Shown here: positions 25,047 to 32,935 of the stretch, in pieces
Position numbering within the stretch: the first letter of the stretch is position 1
Layout: each line of letters opens with the position of its first letter
NCBI RefSeq assembly: GCF_031583145.1
Contig: NZ_CP134050.1
Location: 5,259,501-5,323,500 of the forward strand
Origin: Brevibacillus brevis
GTDB lineage: Bacteria; Bacillota; Bacilli; Brevibacillales; Brevibacillaceae
Length of the DNA: 64,000 nucleotides
Direction: 5' to 3'
Notes under the pieces: model-generated
What the model saw: only the letters and a program-made list of their open reading frames with translations
What the model was told of the DNA's origin: nothing
The model's database searches: none
Made by a program: the position numbers and the translations under genes

Positions 25047-26215
25047 AGCGCCGACTGCTGGCAGCCGTCCTGCTGTTCTGCTCAATGCCCCTGCTCAGCG
25101 GCTGCTGGGATCAGAAATCGATCCAGGACCTTCTTTATCTAACAGCGATCGGGGTCGATTACGTCGACGATCAGTACGTCGTGTACGCCCAGTCCTCCGA
25201 TCTCGCCAGCGTTTCCAAGCAGGAATCGCCGGACCAGACGTCGTCGCCCGCCGTTATCGCGATTGGCCGAGGCGAGACCCTGCAAAACGCGATCGACAAT
25301 CTGCAAAAAAACTCCCAAATCCCGATGTTCAACGGCTTCGTCAATTCCCTGATCTTTCACGAGCGGATCTTGAAAAGAGACATTTTGCCGGCGTACGACA
25401 TCTTGAATCGCTACGGCCTTTTTCGTTATACAAAATGGGTGTTTGGTACGCGCGATCCGCTGGAGGACGTGCTCAGCAATCACGCCCTGACAGGCTTTTC
25501 GCCGTTGATTTCCATCCTGCATCAGCCGCAGGATGTGTACAAGCAGCGCTCTTTCATCGAGCCGATCCAGTTCTACAAATTCATTGCCCGCTACTGGGAG
25601 CCGAGCAATACTGTCATCCTGCCGAATATCACGCTCTACAAGAAGTCGTGGAAAGAAAACAACGACTTTGTCTCCCGCCTCACGATCGACGGCATCCATG
25701 CCATCCGCCGGGGAAAGTGGGACGGATTTTTTACCAATCCCGAGCTGCTTGGCCTACGCTGGATCAACCCGCATACGGAGTTTGGCGGATTGATCATTCG
25801 CGAGAAAAACGTCCCCAAAGCGACATTGCGCATTCAGAATGTAAGGGTGGAGGTCGTCCCTGTTCAGGGGGGCGAAAACCCGCGCTTTCACCTCCACGTC
25901 CATCTGAAAGGTTTTATTCGGGAGGTCATGAGCAAGATCTCGACAAAAGACATCAGGCGGATCGCCGAAAAAGAGGTTCGGCAACAAATACAGGAAACGT
26001 TTTTGACGGGGGTCAAACGGGGGGCCGATCTGTACAGCCTCGAGGAAGTGTTGTACAAGCATGACCTCAAGGGCTGGAAGCAGTTTAGCCGCAACCATGC
26101 CAACAAAATCAAGGCAGAGGCGCTGGATGGCGTGGACGTTCACGTCTATTTGAGCGATTCCGGAAAGATGAAGCAAAACTGGTACAGCTACCCAGAGGAT
26201 CTGCTTCCCAAGTAA
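25043..26215 (+). CDS. Spore germination lipoprotein, GerAC-type, 390 aa
   Basis: A lipoprotein signal with modified Cys21 (PLLSGCWDQ) is followed by the family signature (CWDQKSIQDLLYLTAIGVDY). The GerAC three-domain body then follows, ending in YSYPEDLLPK. The start is a GTG at 25043, overlapping the A-subunit stop by four bases. It is expected on the outer face of the inner spore membrane, completing the germinant receptor. Confidence 0.92.
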   Translation: MKRRLLAAVLLFCSMPLLSGCWDQKSIQDLLYLTAIGVDYVDDQYVVYAQSSDLASVSKQESPDQTSSPAVIAIGRGETLQNAIDNLQKNSQIPMFNGFVNSLIFHERILKRDILPAYDILNRYGLFRYTKWVFGTRDPLEDVLSNHALTGFSPLISILHQPQDVYKQRSFIEPIQFYKFIARYWEPSNTVILPNITLYKKSWKENNDFVSRLTIDGIHAIRRGKWDGFFTNPELLGLRWINPHTEFGGLIIREKNVPKATLRIQNVRVEVVPVQGGENPRFHLHVHLKGFIREVMSKISTKDIRRIAEKEVRQQIQETFLTGVKRGADLYSLEEVLYKHDLKGWKQFSRNHANKIKAEALDGVDVHVYLSDSGKMKQNWYSYPEDLLPK

Positions 26216-26265
26216 CCGGCCGCTTTCGTTGGTCCTCTCCGCGCCGCGCCAAGCTGGATGGTTCC

Positions 26266-26314
26266 GCGAAAAAACGGCCCGCCCCCTCGTTCAGGAAGGG
26301 TCAGGCCGCTTGGT
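26266..26314 (-). terminator. Probable terminator of ald
   Basis: On the minus strand, CGGCCTGACCC and GGGCGGGCCG arms with an imperfect loop are followed by TTTTTT, about 15 bases after the ald stop codon. Confidence 0.7.
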
Positions 26315-26328
26315 TTATGTCGTTGCGA

Positions 26329-27453
26329 TTAGTTTTTCACCAGGAGGACGTCTTCGATAGCTGCGTAAGGCAGATTATGCGCATCGGCAACCGCTTTGTA
26401 CGTCACTTTGCCTTCGATCACGTTTACGCCTTTTGCCAGCGCCTTGTTGTCGCGGATCGCTTGCGCATAGCCTTTGTTGGCCAGCTGGACGGCATACGGT
26501 ACCGTCACGTTGGTCAGCGCCAGCGTGGATGTGCGAGCGACCGCACCCGGCATGTTCGCTACTGCGTAGTGGATGACGCCGTGTTTTTCGTACGTCGGGT
26601 TGTCGTGAGTCGTGATGCGATCCACGGTTTCGATCGAACCGCCCTGGTCGATCGCCACGTCGACGATGACGGAGCCCGGCGTCATTTCTTTTACCATCGC
26701 CTCGGTCACCAGACGCGGTGCGCGTGCCCCAGGGATCAGTACAGCGCCTACCACCAGATCAGCCTTTTTCACGGCATTTGCGATGTTGAAGGAGTTGGAG
26801 ATGAGCGTTTGCACGCGGCCTTGGAACAGGTCATCGAGCTGGCGCAGACGGTCTGCGTTCACGTCGAGGATCGTGACGTTTGCACCCAGTCCAAGTGCCA
26901 TTTTCGCTGCGTTGGTCCCTACGATACCGCCGCCGATTACCACGACCTCACCTTTTGGCACGCCAGGTACGCCGCCGAGCAGGACGCCTTTTCCGCCGTA
27001 TGGTTTTTCCAGGAATTGCGCGCCGATTTGCACGGACATGCGGCCCGCTACTTCGGACATCGGCATGAGAAGCGGCAGTGCGCCGTTGTCGAGCTGAATG
27101 GTTTCATACGCGATGGCCACCACTTTTTTCTCCATCAGAGCGCGAGTGAGCTCGGGCTCTGGAGCCAGGTGCAGATACGTGAAGAGGATCAGTCCCTCGC
27201 GGAAGTATCCGTACTCGGAAGGGAGCGGTTCTTTTACTTTCATGACCATGTCGACAGCCCATGCTTCGGCTGCAGTTTCCACGATTTTCGCGCCTTGGGC
27301 GGAATAGTCTTCGTTGGTAAAGCCGCTGCCCTGGCCTGCGTTGTTTTCCACGACGACGCTGTGGCCGTTTTGCACCAGCGCTGCCACGCCTGCTGGAGTG
27401 ATTGCTACGCGGTTTTCGTTATTTTTAATTTCTTTGGGAATTCCGACGATCAT
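26329..27453 (-). CDS. ald: Alanine dehydrogenase, 374 aa
   Basis: This is an NAD-dependent enzyme that deaminates L-alanine to pyruvate, used in alanine catabolism and sporulation. The family start [20 protein letters not shown] is present. The catalytic Lys is in [12 protein letters not shown], the His in FTYLHLAP, and the Rossmann motif is [23 protein letters not shown]-terminal [11 protein letters not shown] is also present. It lies downstream of a PucR-type regulator, as in Bacillus adeR-ald. Confidence 0.96.
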   Translation of the reverse strand: MIVGIPKEIKNNENRVAITPAGVAALVQNGHSVVVENNAGQGSGFTNEDYSAQGAKIVETAAEAWAVDMVMKVKEPLPSEYGYFREGLILFTYLHLAPEPELTRALMEKKVVAIAYETIQLDNGALPLLMPMSEVAGRMSVQIGAQFLEKPYGGKGVLLGGVPGVPKGEVVVIGGGIVGTNAAKMALGLGANVTILDVNADRLRQLDDLFQGRVQTLISNSFNIANAVKKADLVVGAVLIPGARAPRLVTEAMVKEMTPGSVIVDVAIDQGGSIETVDRITTHDNPTYEKHGVIHYAVANMPGAVARTSTLALTNVTVPYAVQLANKGYAQAIRDNKALAKGVNVIEGKVTYKAVADAHNLPYAAIEDVLLVKN

Positions 27454-27500
27454 GATAGGTAGTCCTCCTTGGAAACGCCGATTTTATTGAGAGTAGTACC

Positions 27501-27506
27501 ATTGTA
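27501..27506 (-). promoter_or_regulatory. Candidate -10 element of ald
   Basis: TACAAT on the minus strand lies about 45 bases before the ald start. No good -35 hexamer is present at 16-18 bases, which fits an activator-dependent promoter such as one driven by AdeR. The call rests on position and one hexamer only. Confidence 0.4.
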
Positions 27507-27583
27507 CTGCGATTTTTGCATGCGTTTCCTTGGGGATTCCTTTAATCTTGCCGTCCCTCTATTTGTGAAAATCCACAAACAAA

Positions 27584-28819
27584 CTATTGTTCGCCGTTCA
27601 GTTTTTCCATTTTCAGCTCCAGGTAGAGGGCTGCGCGTTGATTCATATTTTCCAAGTCGACCCGGATGATTTCCTCGATCCTCCGCAGCCGGTAGCTGAG
27701 CGTGTTGATGTGGACGTGGAGCTGCTGCGCTGTCACGTTGACCTTCCCCGCCGCATCCAAAAACGTCTCCAGCGTCTCCAGCATGGCGGTCTGGTTGTCC
27801 TTGTCGTACTGCCGCAGCTTTTCGATCCGCTCGCTATGGTATCCCTGCTCCTCTTCCCACTGCTTCACTTGCAGCAAATAGCGGTAGATCCCCAGCTCGT
27901 GATACCCGTGTATGCCGGAGGTTTCGCGGGGAAAGAGCTTCTTTACCTTGACGGCGTGCAGCGCTTCTCGGTAGCTTTTCACAATATCCGTGTAGGACTT
28001 GTACCCGAGCCCGTAGCCTGCCGTGACTTGCCCCTCGCTGACGTGCGTCTCCAGCTTTTCCAGCGAGTCGGCGAGAAAATGCTCCACTTTGCGGAGCAGC
28101 ACATCTCCCTGCTCCTTCTTCGCTTCGGACATCCCGATCAAGAGGATAATCTGGGGACCGTCCACGACCCAGTAGAGCTTGTCGCGCATGAGCAACGGAT
28201 ACAGATATTGATCGAGACGCGCGCCAGCCGCTTCGACGATGCAAATCAGGTAGGAAGCCGGCAATGCCATCTGCAGGCTCTCGGCCTTTTGCCGGATGGC
28301 GGTCTCACTGTTGTGATTGCCCAGAAGAAGCTCCCACAAAAACTCCTTGCGCCGCTGCTCCTCCGCCTTCCGCTTGCCCTGGCGCTGCATGAGCCGGGAC
28401 ACCGCCGCCTTTGCAGCCTGGCGCAGGATCTCATCGTCGTCCTGCGAGATAGGACGATTCACTTCCTGTGCCCAAATATACCCCATGACGTCGTTGTTGC
28501 GGCGGATCGCGATGGCTACCCGATTGCCCAGCCCGATTTCGTCCTTCGCCGGGATATGGACAGGGTCGTCCTGCGTCAGCAGCGCCTGAAACACCCCGTC
28601 CTTCCACAGGCGGGTCAATACTTTCTCCGGCACTCTCCGTCCCATGATCGTCGACCACCTCGCCTGATCGGTGCTCTCTCCGTGCGAGCTGTACGCGATC
28701 AGCTTGTGGTCGGCATCCTCGATGGTGATGGGATTTTGCAAAAGCTCCCCGATCACATCGGCCAATTCATCGATATCGGCATGCTGGTACTGTTGAAAAT
28801 AGTTTGGTTGAAGAGACAC
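27584..28819 (-). CDS. adeR: PucR/CdaR-family regulator, probable AdeR, 411 aa
   Basis: This is a cytoplasmic transcription activator. The N-terminal sensory part (PITIEDADHKLIAYSSHGESTDQARW, GAF/PAS-like) is followed by a central GGDEF-like fold region (~residues 170-290). The C-terminal PucR helix-turn-helix (LETFLDAAGKVNVTAQQLHVHINTLSYRLRRIEEIIRVDLEN) closes the protein. The GTG start has GAGGTG upstream. Its position directly upstream of ald and its family match Bacillus AdeR, the activator of ald. The symbol rests on this synteny. Confidence 0.85.
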   Translation of the reverse strand: MSLQPNYFQQYQHADIDELADVIGELLQNPITIEDADHKLIAYSSHGESTDQARWSTIMGRRVPEKVLTRLWKDGVFQALLTQDDPVHIPAKDEIGLGNRVAIAIRRNNDVMGYIWAQEVNRPISQDDDEILRQAAKAAVSRLMQRQGKRKAEEQRRKEFLWELLLGNHNSETAIRQKAESLQMALPASYLICIVEAAGARLDQYLYPLLMRDKLYWVVDGPQIILLIGMSEAKKEQGDVLLRKVEHFLADSLEKLETHVSEGQVTAGYGLGYKSYTDIVKSYREALHAVKVKKLFPRETSGIHGYHELGIYRYLLQVKQWEEEQGYHSERIEKLRQYDKDNQTAMLETLETFLDAAGKVNVTAQQLHVHINTLSYRLRRIEEIIRVDLENMNQRAALYLELKMEKLNGEQ

Positions 28820-28917
28820 AGTTCCACCTCAGATACGATTTCGAAAGTGGGCTCCGCCTTGACCCAATCGGTCGGGGGAGCCTGTACAGAAAGGATGTCG
28901 AGGGGCGTGGCAGCCTC

Positions 28918-29466
28918 TCATGCCTTGGGCAAACAATTGACGCAGAGAAATCTGACCTGCTCGCTCGTCCGGTTGAACCAATTGTGAGGGGTAGAGGATT
29001 CCATGTGGATGCTGTCGCCGGGATATAAATCGATCTCTTCGTCTCCCAGCAGCAGGGTGAGGACCCCTTCCAGCACATACACGAATTCCTGCCCCTTGTG
29101 GACGAAAGGCGTGCCTTTCTCGTCATGCGGCAGCAGGGTCACCAGAATCGGCTCCATCAACGGATTGGCGAGATCGCCAGACAAGTCTTCGAAGACAAAG
29201 GGGGGCTCTTGCTTGCGCGGAGAGACGCGGCTTCCCCTGTGCAGTCTCGTCTTGGCCGCTGCCGGCTCCTCCGAGAAAAAGTAGCTCGGGCTGACATCCA
29301 GCGCCTCGGAAATTTTTTTCAAGGACTCGAGCGTTATCGATGACTTTCCCCGTTCTACCTGGGAAAGGAAGCTTATGGAGAGTTCTGTTTTTTCAGATAT
29401 TTGCTTGAGTGTCATTTTTTTGCCCACTCGCAGCGCTTTGATCAGTTTTCCTAAGTTGGATTCCAT
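28918..29466 (-). CDS. XRE-family regulator with cupin domain, 182 aa
   Basis: An N-terminal Cro/C1-type HTH (residues ~6-62, LKQISEKTELSISFLSQVERGKSSITLESLKKISEAL) is joined to a C-terminal cupin (~105-180, HKGQEFVYVLEGVLTLLLGDEEIDLYPGDSIHMESSTPHNWFN). Regulators of this design sense small molecules and often control amino-acid or polyamine catabolism. GAGGT precedes the ATG at 29466. It is divergent from the ornithine-cyclodeaminase-family gene, its most likely target, and precedes adeR in the same direction. Confidence 0.88.
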   Translation of the reverse strand: MESNLGKLIKALRVGKKMTLKQISEKTELSISFLSQVERGKSSITLESLKKISEALDVSPSYFFSEEPAAAKTRLHRGSRVSPRKQEPPFVFEDLSGDLANPLMEPILVTLLPHDEKGTPFVHKGQEFVYVLEGVLTLLLGDEEIDLYPGDSIHMESSTPHNWFNRTSEQVRFLCVNCLPKA

Positions 29467-29499
29467 CAGCAATACCTCGGATGTATGCAGGATATCTCT

Positions 29500-29734
29500 A
29501 TCATACTCCTTGCCCTCAAAAGGTGCAAAGAATTCGGCCCTATGGATCGGCCTCCGGGATGCAGCACCGCAGCGTTTGCCGAAAGTGGCACTCCTCTTTC
29601 TAGGGCAATGCCCCGAAGATCGCAGCAGATGCGATGTCCGAGCTGGCTGCCGTTCAGGGGGCTGCGTGAATCTTGTTGTTCGCCTCCTAGAAAAAATCGG
29701 CTTTGCGCCCTGGGCAGCTTTTCCTTTAGTGACT
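29500..29734. other. Gene-free stretch upstream of the XRE-cupin gene
   Basis: About 235 bases contain no supported gene, terminator or repeat on either strand. Only the right-hand end (from 29735) shows promoter elements, which face the cyclodeaminase-type gene. Confidence 0.5.
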
Positions 29735-29763
29735 TTTAACGCATGGCAAGCCCGTGGTATAAT
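29735..29763 (+). promoter_or_regulatory. Sigma-A-type promoter for the cyclodeaminase-family gene
   Basis: A -35 TTTAAC and a perfect -10 TATAAT are separated by 17 bases, with an extended -10 TG (TGGTATAAT). The start of transcription would be near 29770, giving a ~113-base leader that contains the palindrome at 29821-29841. Confidence 0.75.
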
Positions 29764-29820
29764 GAGTGGGTCTATCACAAAACTGTATTCTCGCTTCAGG
29801 CGAATTTTTTTATCACCGAT

Positions 29821-29841
29821 AATTGAAGTGACACTTCAATT
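29821..29841. promoter_or_regulatory. Perfect 21-bp palindrome, candidate operator
   Basis: AATTGAAGTG-A-CACTTCAATT is a perfect inverted repeat (10-bp arms around one base). It lies ~50 bases downstream of the predicted transcription start and 42 bases before the ATG of the cyclodeaminase-type gene. It suits a roadblock or operator for the divergent XRE-cupin regulator. No T-tract follows, so it is not a terminator. Confidence 0.6.
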
Positions 29842-29882
29842 CATGATTTCAAAAAATATCCGATCAGGAGAGGAAGGATACC

Positions 29883-30872
29883 ATGCTTGTTTTGACCCGG
29901 GAGGACATCCAGCGGATCTACACGATGAAAGATTGCTTGCGGGATGTAGAGAAAGTATTCCGCGATCATGTGGAGGGACACGTCGTGACGCCTGTGCGCA
30001 CGGCGATCGATCATCCCAAATACGGGGCGACCAGCTTGTACATGCCATCGTATCTGGAGTCCGACGACTACGTCGGGGTAAAGGTGATCAGCATTTTTCC
30101 CGAGAACCACGCCCATGGCATCAAGGCATTGCAAAGCGTCATTCTGCTGACTGAGGCAAAAACCGGCCAGCACGTCGCCATGATGGATGCAAGCCTGCTC
30201 ACCGTCATGCGTACGGGAGCGAGCAGCGGGGTCGCCACCAAGTACCTGGCGAAGGAAGATGCCGCGAGCTGCGCCGTCCTGGGATGCGGTGCGCAGTCCC
30301 TCGGGCAGATCCAGGCGGTGATGGAGGTGCGCAATCTGACGGACATCATCCTGTACAACCGGACGCGTGCCAAGGCGGACGAGCTGAGAGAAACGCTGCT
30401 CGGCCTATACCCCCACTGGAGCGGAGAGATCCGGGTGGAAGAAGATCCGAACGAGGCGGTCGAAAGCGCCGATATCGTGATCTGCAGCACCAAGGCAACC
30501 GCGCCGCTGTTTGACGGCAACCGTTTGCGTCCAGGAACGCATATCAACGCGATCGGCGCCTTCCTCCCCCATATGCAGGAGGTCGATCTGACGACGCTGC
30601 TCCGCAGCAGCAAGGTGGTAGTCGATACGGAAGAAGGCGCCCTGCACGAAGCGGGCGATCTCTTGATCCCTGTCAGCCGCGGGGAATGGAGCTTTGATGC
30701 CCTGCACGGAGAGCTGGGGGAAATCGTGACGGGGTCGAAAGCTGGACGGGAGCATGCCGACGAGATCACGCTGTACAAGTCCGTGGGGATCGCCTACCTG
30801 GATACGGCTGTGGCGAAGGCGGTTTATGAGCGGGCCTTGGAGGCTGGAGTCGGGGTCAGGATTGAGCTGTAG
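29883..30872 (+). CDS. Ornithine cyclodeaminase/mu-crystallin family enzyme, 329 aa
   Basis: This is an NAD(P)-dependent enzyme of the family that includes ornithine cyclodeaminase, archaeal alanine dehydrogenase and ketimine reductases. The N-terminal substrate domain has VGVKVISIFPENHAHGIKALQSVILLTEAKTGQHVAMMDASLLTVMRTGASSGVATKYLA. The Rossmann motif is AVLGCGAQSLGQIQAV, and the conserved Asp lies in INAIGAFLPHMQEVD. The exact reaction cannot be decided from sequence. AGGAGAGG precedes the ATG. It is divergent from an XRE-cupin regulator and near ald, which points to amino-acid catabolism. Confidence 0.9.
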   Translation: MLVLTREDIQRIYTMKDCLRDVEKVFRDHVEGHVVTPVRTAIDHPKYGATSLYMPSYLESDDYVGVKVISIFPENHAHGIKALQSVILLTEAKTGQHVAMMDASLLTVMRTGASSGVATKYLAKEDAASCAVLGCGAQSLGQIQAVMEVRNLTDIILYNRTRAKADELRETLLGLYPHWSGEIRVEEDPNEAVESADIVICSTKATAPLFDGNRLRPGTHINAIGAFLPHMQEVDLTTLLRSSKVVVDTEEGALHEAGDLLIPVSRGEWSFDALHGELGEIVTGSKAGREHADEITLYKSVGIAYLDTAVAKAVYERALEAGVGVRIEL

Positions 30873-30932
30873 GGCTTTCGAATAAGGCTTCGGCGGTTCC
30901 GTTCACATTCAAAGCCTCGGCGGTCGTTCGGC

Positions 30933-31132
30933 GGAAAAAGGAGAAAACGCTGGCAGGTTCTTGTCCGGCCTGCTCGGAAGCTGGTTCTGTCCAGCTGCAT
31001 TCCGAAAGCGAAACGGCGTCCAAAGCAGCGGGTTCGGGGGTGGGTCTCAAGGTGGACGCTCGGGCGTGTTTCGCTTTCTCCATTCCGCTTCGGTCGGCCT
31101 CCCAAAGACCTTCGCTTTTTTCTCCTTTTTCC
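30933..31132 (-). repeat. Structured intergenic repeat, copy 1
   Basis: This is a ~200-bp element closed by a perfect 15-bp inverted repeat (GGAAAAAGGAGAAAA / TTTTCTCCTTTTTCC). Inside is a long central helix: GAAAGCGAAAC pairs with GTTTCGCTTTC, and GCGTCCA pairs with TGGACGC, around a ~30-base loop. Smaller side hairpins (GCAGG/CCTGC and GGTC/GACC) flank it. About 25 bp on the left and 45 bp on the right also match copy 2. It sits between two convergent genes. Open frames across it are accidental. Confidence 0.9.
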
Positions 31133-31230
31133 TGGGCTGCGGTGGGTTTGGGGTGGATTCTGGGGGCCTTTTTTCTACAGTGCCTCTTGGGAGCCTCCAA
31201 TTACGTCCAAAGCCTCGGCGGCCGTTCGGC

Positions 31231-31429
31231 GGAAAAAGGAGAAAACGCTGGCAGGTTCTTGTCCGGCCTGCTTGGAAGCTGTCCTGTCCAGCTGCATTCC
31301 GAAAGCGAAACGGCGTCCAAAGCAGCGGGTTCGGGGGTGGGTCTCAAGGTGGACGCTCGGGCGTGTTTCGCTTTCTCCATTCCGCTTCGGTCGGCCTCCC
31401 AAAGACCTTCGCTTTTTTCTCCTTTTTCC
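31231..31429 (-). repeat. Structured intergenic repeat, copy 2
   Basis: This is a near-identical tandem copy of the preceding element at a period of 298 bp, with the same closing 15-bp inverted repeat and central helix. The downstream linker of both copies ends in a G-rich stretch plus a T-run on the plus strand (for example GGGGGCTTTTTTG), which might aid termination of the plus-strand gene upstream. Confidence 0.9.
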
Positions 31430-31532
31430 TGGGCTGCGGTGGGTTTGGGGCGGGTTCTGGGGGCTTTTTTGTAAGCTCCGCATGTAAGTCATCCGTGGTC
31501 ATCAGAGCATCTGAAAAATAGATTCCTCCAGA

Positions 31533-31572
31533 CAAAAAAACAACCGCCTGTCCATTTGGGAACTCGGCGGTC
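31533..31572 (-). terminator. Rho-independent terminator of the CheY-like gene
   Basis: ACCGCC and GGCGGT arms are followed on the minus strand by GTTTTTTT, about 22 bases after the stop codon. The repeat array lies beyond it. Confidence 0.85.
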
Positions 31573-31593
31573 TTTTCCTTGACATTCTATTCG

Positions 31594-31947
31594 TTACAAA
31601 AGCCTCGTGATGGCGTCCAGGATCTGTTCCTTTTGAAACGGCTTGACTACGAAGTCGCTGGCGCCTTTTTTCATGGCTTCCAGGACTTTGGCGCGGTGGC
31701 CGATGGCCGAACAGATCAGCACCTTGGCATTGCCGTCGTAGTCGAGTATTTTCTGCATCGCGTCAATTCCGTGCATTTCGGGCATAGTGATGTCCATCGT
31801 GACGATGTCGGGCTTCAGTTCTTTGTATTTTTCAATTGCCTCCAAACCGTTGCTGGCCTCTCCGCAGATTTCGTGTTGTCCTCCTACCATGTCAGTCAGC
31901 ATGCGTCTCGTGAAGGCAGCATCATCAACAATCAGCACTCGGGCCAT
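31594..31947 (-). CDS. CheY-like single-domain response regulator, 117 aa
   Basis: This is a stand-alone receiver domain. Acidic pocket and phospho-acceptor are visible in VLIVDDAAFTRRML and DIVTMDITMPEMHG; the switch Ser/Thr is in LICSAIGH and the Lys in DFVVKPFQ. It closely resembles CheY and would act on the flagellar switch or as a phosphate relay. The ATG at 31947 is preferred (GAGGGG upstream); a TTG eight codons earlier is possible. It is not in a chemotaxis operon. Confidence 0.9.
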   Translation of the reverse strand: MARVLIVDDAAFTRRMLTDMVGGQHEICGEASNGLEAIEKYKELKPDIVTMDITMPEMHGIDAMQKILDYDGNAKVLICSAIGHRAKVLEAMKKGASDFVVKPFQKEQILDAITRLL

Positions 31948-32073
31948 GATGTCCCAATCCCCTCGCTTCAATACTCACGTCTACCTTCTACTTTTGCAGA
32001 AATAGCGGAGCTTGTCCACGAGAGATAATGACTTCTTTTGTCGAACTCATTGAAAAAGATGTCGAAGCTCAGG

Positions 32074-32265
32074 CTATGGTGTGAAAAAGCCGATCGGCCG
32101 TTCGCTTTCCTGTGCAGCGTCGCCCTCGACATAGCTCGCAGAACCTCTCTCCGCCTGGGGGCTATCCGGCTTGGGATGCGGGGTCGTCTCTCCGATTTCG
32201 GGAAGGTCCACCTGCCTTACTTCGTCAGGAACTTCAATTTGCGGGATTTCGATCCGATCGTCCAT
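32074..32265 (-). CDS. Small acidic Pro/Glu-rich protein, 63 aa
   Basis: A perfect AAGGAGGAG ribosome binding site precedes the ATG. The product (MDDRIEIPQIEVPDEVRQVD...) is soluble, acidic and rich in Pro, Glu and Asp, probably disordered, with no signal or membrane segment. No family is recognised. It is divergent from the Gln/His-rich gene that follows. Confidence 0.6.
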   Translation of the reverse strand: MDDRIEIPQIEVPDEVRQVDLPEIGETTPHPKPDSPQAERGSASYVEGDAAQESERPIGFFTP

Positions 32266-32430
32266 GTTCCATTCTCCTCCTTGGCTGGCTGTGAATGCTT
32301 GCTCCTTTTATAGCCTGCCCCAGTGTCTGCCGACCATTCCCCCGTATATTCCTCTCTTCCTTGGACATACTTTGAAGGGACTTTCATGCCCTTTGCTGTA
32401 AGAAAACCCATGTTCTGGAGGAGATTCCGA

Positions 32431-32811
32431 ATGCAAAATCGACAACAACACGAGCTGGCTTTTGCCCATCAACAGCACGCGCAGATGCACCGCTACCATG
32501 CGGAAGCTCATCAGCAGCAAGCCATGTTCCACCATCAGCAAGCCACGTTCCACCAAAACCAGGCCCAGAGCTTCTCCAACGGGCAAATGTACGCCAACCA
32601 GTCAGCCTACAATGAAAAGACGACGGCCTTCAACAATCAGGTATCTCCGGCCGCTCTCGTCTATCAGGGACACATTTCCCCAGAAGCCATCCAATCGTTG
32701 AACCAGTTCCAAAATCCGTACCCGATGGGCAATACCTCCATGGCAGTGGGGCCGCAAACAGCCCACACAACCGACAACCAAAATGCTTGGCAGCGTGGCA
32801 CCAAATTTTAA
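32431..32811 (+). CDS. Gln/His-rich low-complexity protein, 126 aa
   Basis: Residues 1-75 are dominated by Gln, His and Asn (AFAHQQHAQMHRYHAEAHQQQAMFHHQQATFHQNQ). They look like short helical or metal-binding repeats with a near-heptad His/Gln rhythm. The C-terminal half is an uncharged Asn/Pro-containing tail. GGAGGAG lies eight bases before the ATG at 32431. A second in-frame ATG at 32386 has GAAGGG six bases upstream and would add 15 residues. The function is unknown; metal binding or a spore-surface role are guesses only. Confidence 0.65.
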   Translation: MQNRQQHELAFAHQQHAQMHRYHAEAHQQQAMFHHQQATFHQNQAQSFSNGQMYANQSAYNEKTTAFNNQVSPAALVYQGHISPEAIQSLNQFQNPYPMGNTSMAVGPQTAHTTDNQNAWQRGTKF

Positions 32812-32821
32812 TTCCTGCGAC

Positions 32822-32853
32822 AAACCCGCGTATTTGTGCGCGGGTTTTCTTTT
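32822..32853 (+). terminator. Rho-independent terminator
   Basis: AAACCCGCG and CGCGGGTTT arms with a short loop are followed by TTTCTTTT on the plus strand, 11 bases after the Gln/His-rich gene. Confidence 0.88.
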
Positions 32854-32935
32854 ATTTCCAACAGGATTTTTCACAGCGTTATCGAAATCAGTTCTCTTGT
32901 GTCTATTTTTTCTTTCCTATCTGGAGGAATCGTCC

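Noticed and set aside
30961..31521. Long overlapping ORFs on both strands across the repeat at 30.9-31.5 kb
   Set aside because: They run through a tandem, hairpin-forming repeat, begin without ribosome binding sites and read alike at every copy. The arms covary as helices rather than as codons.
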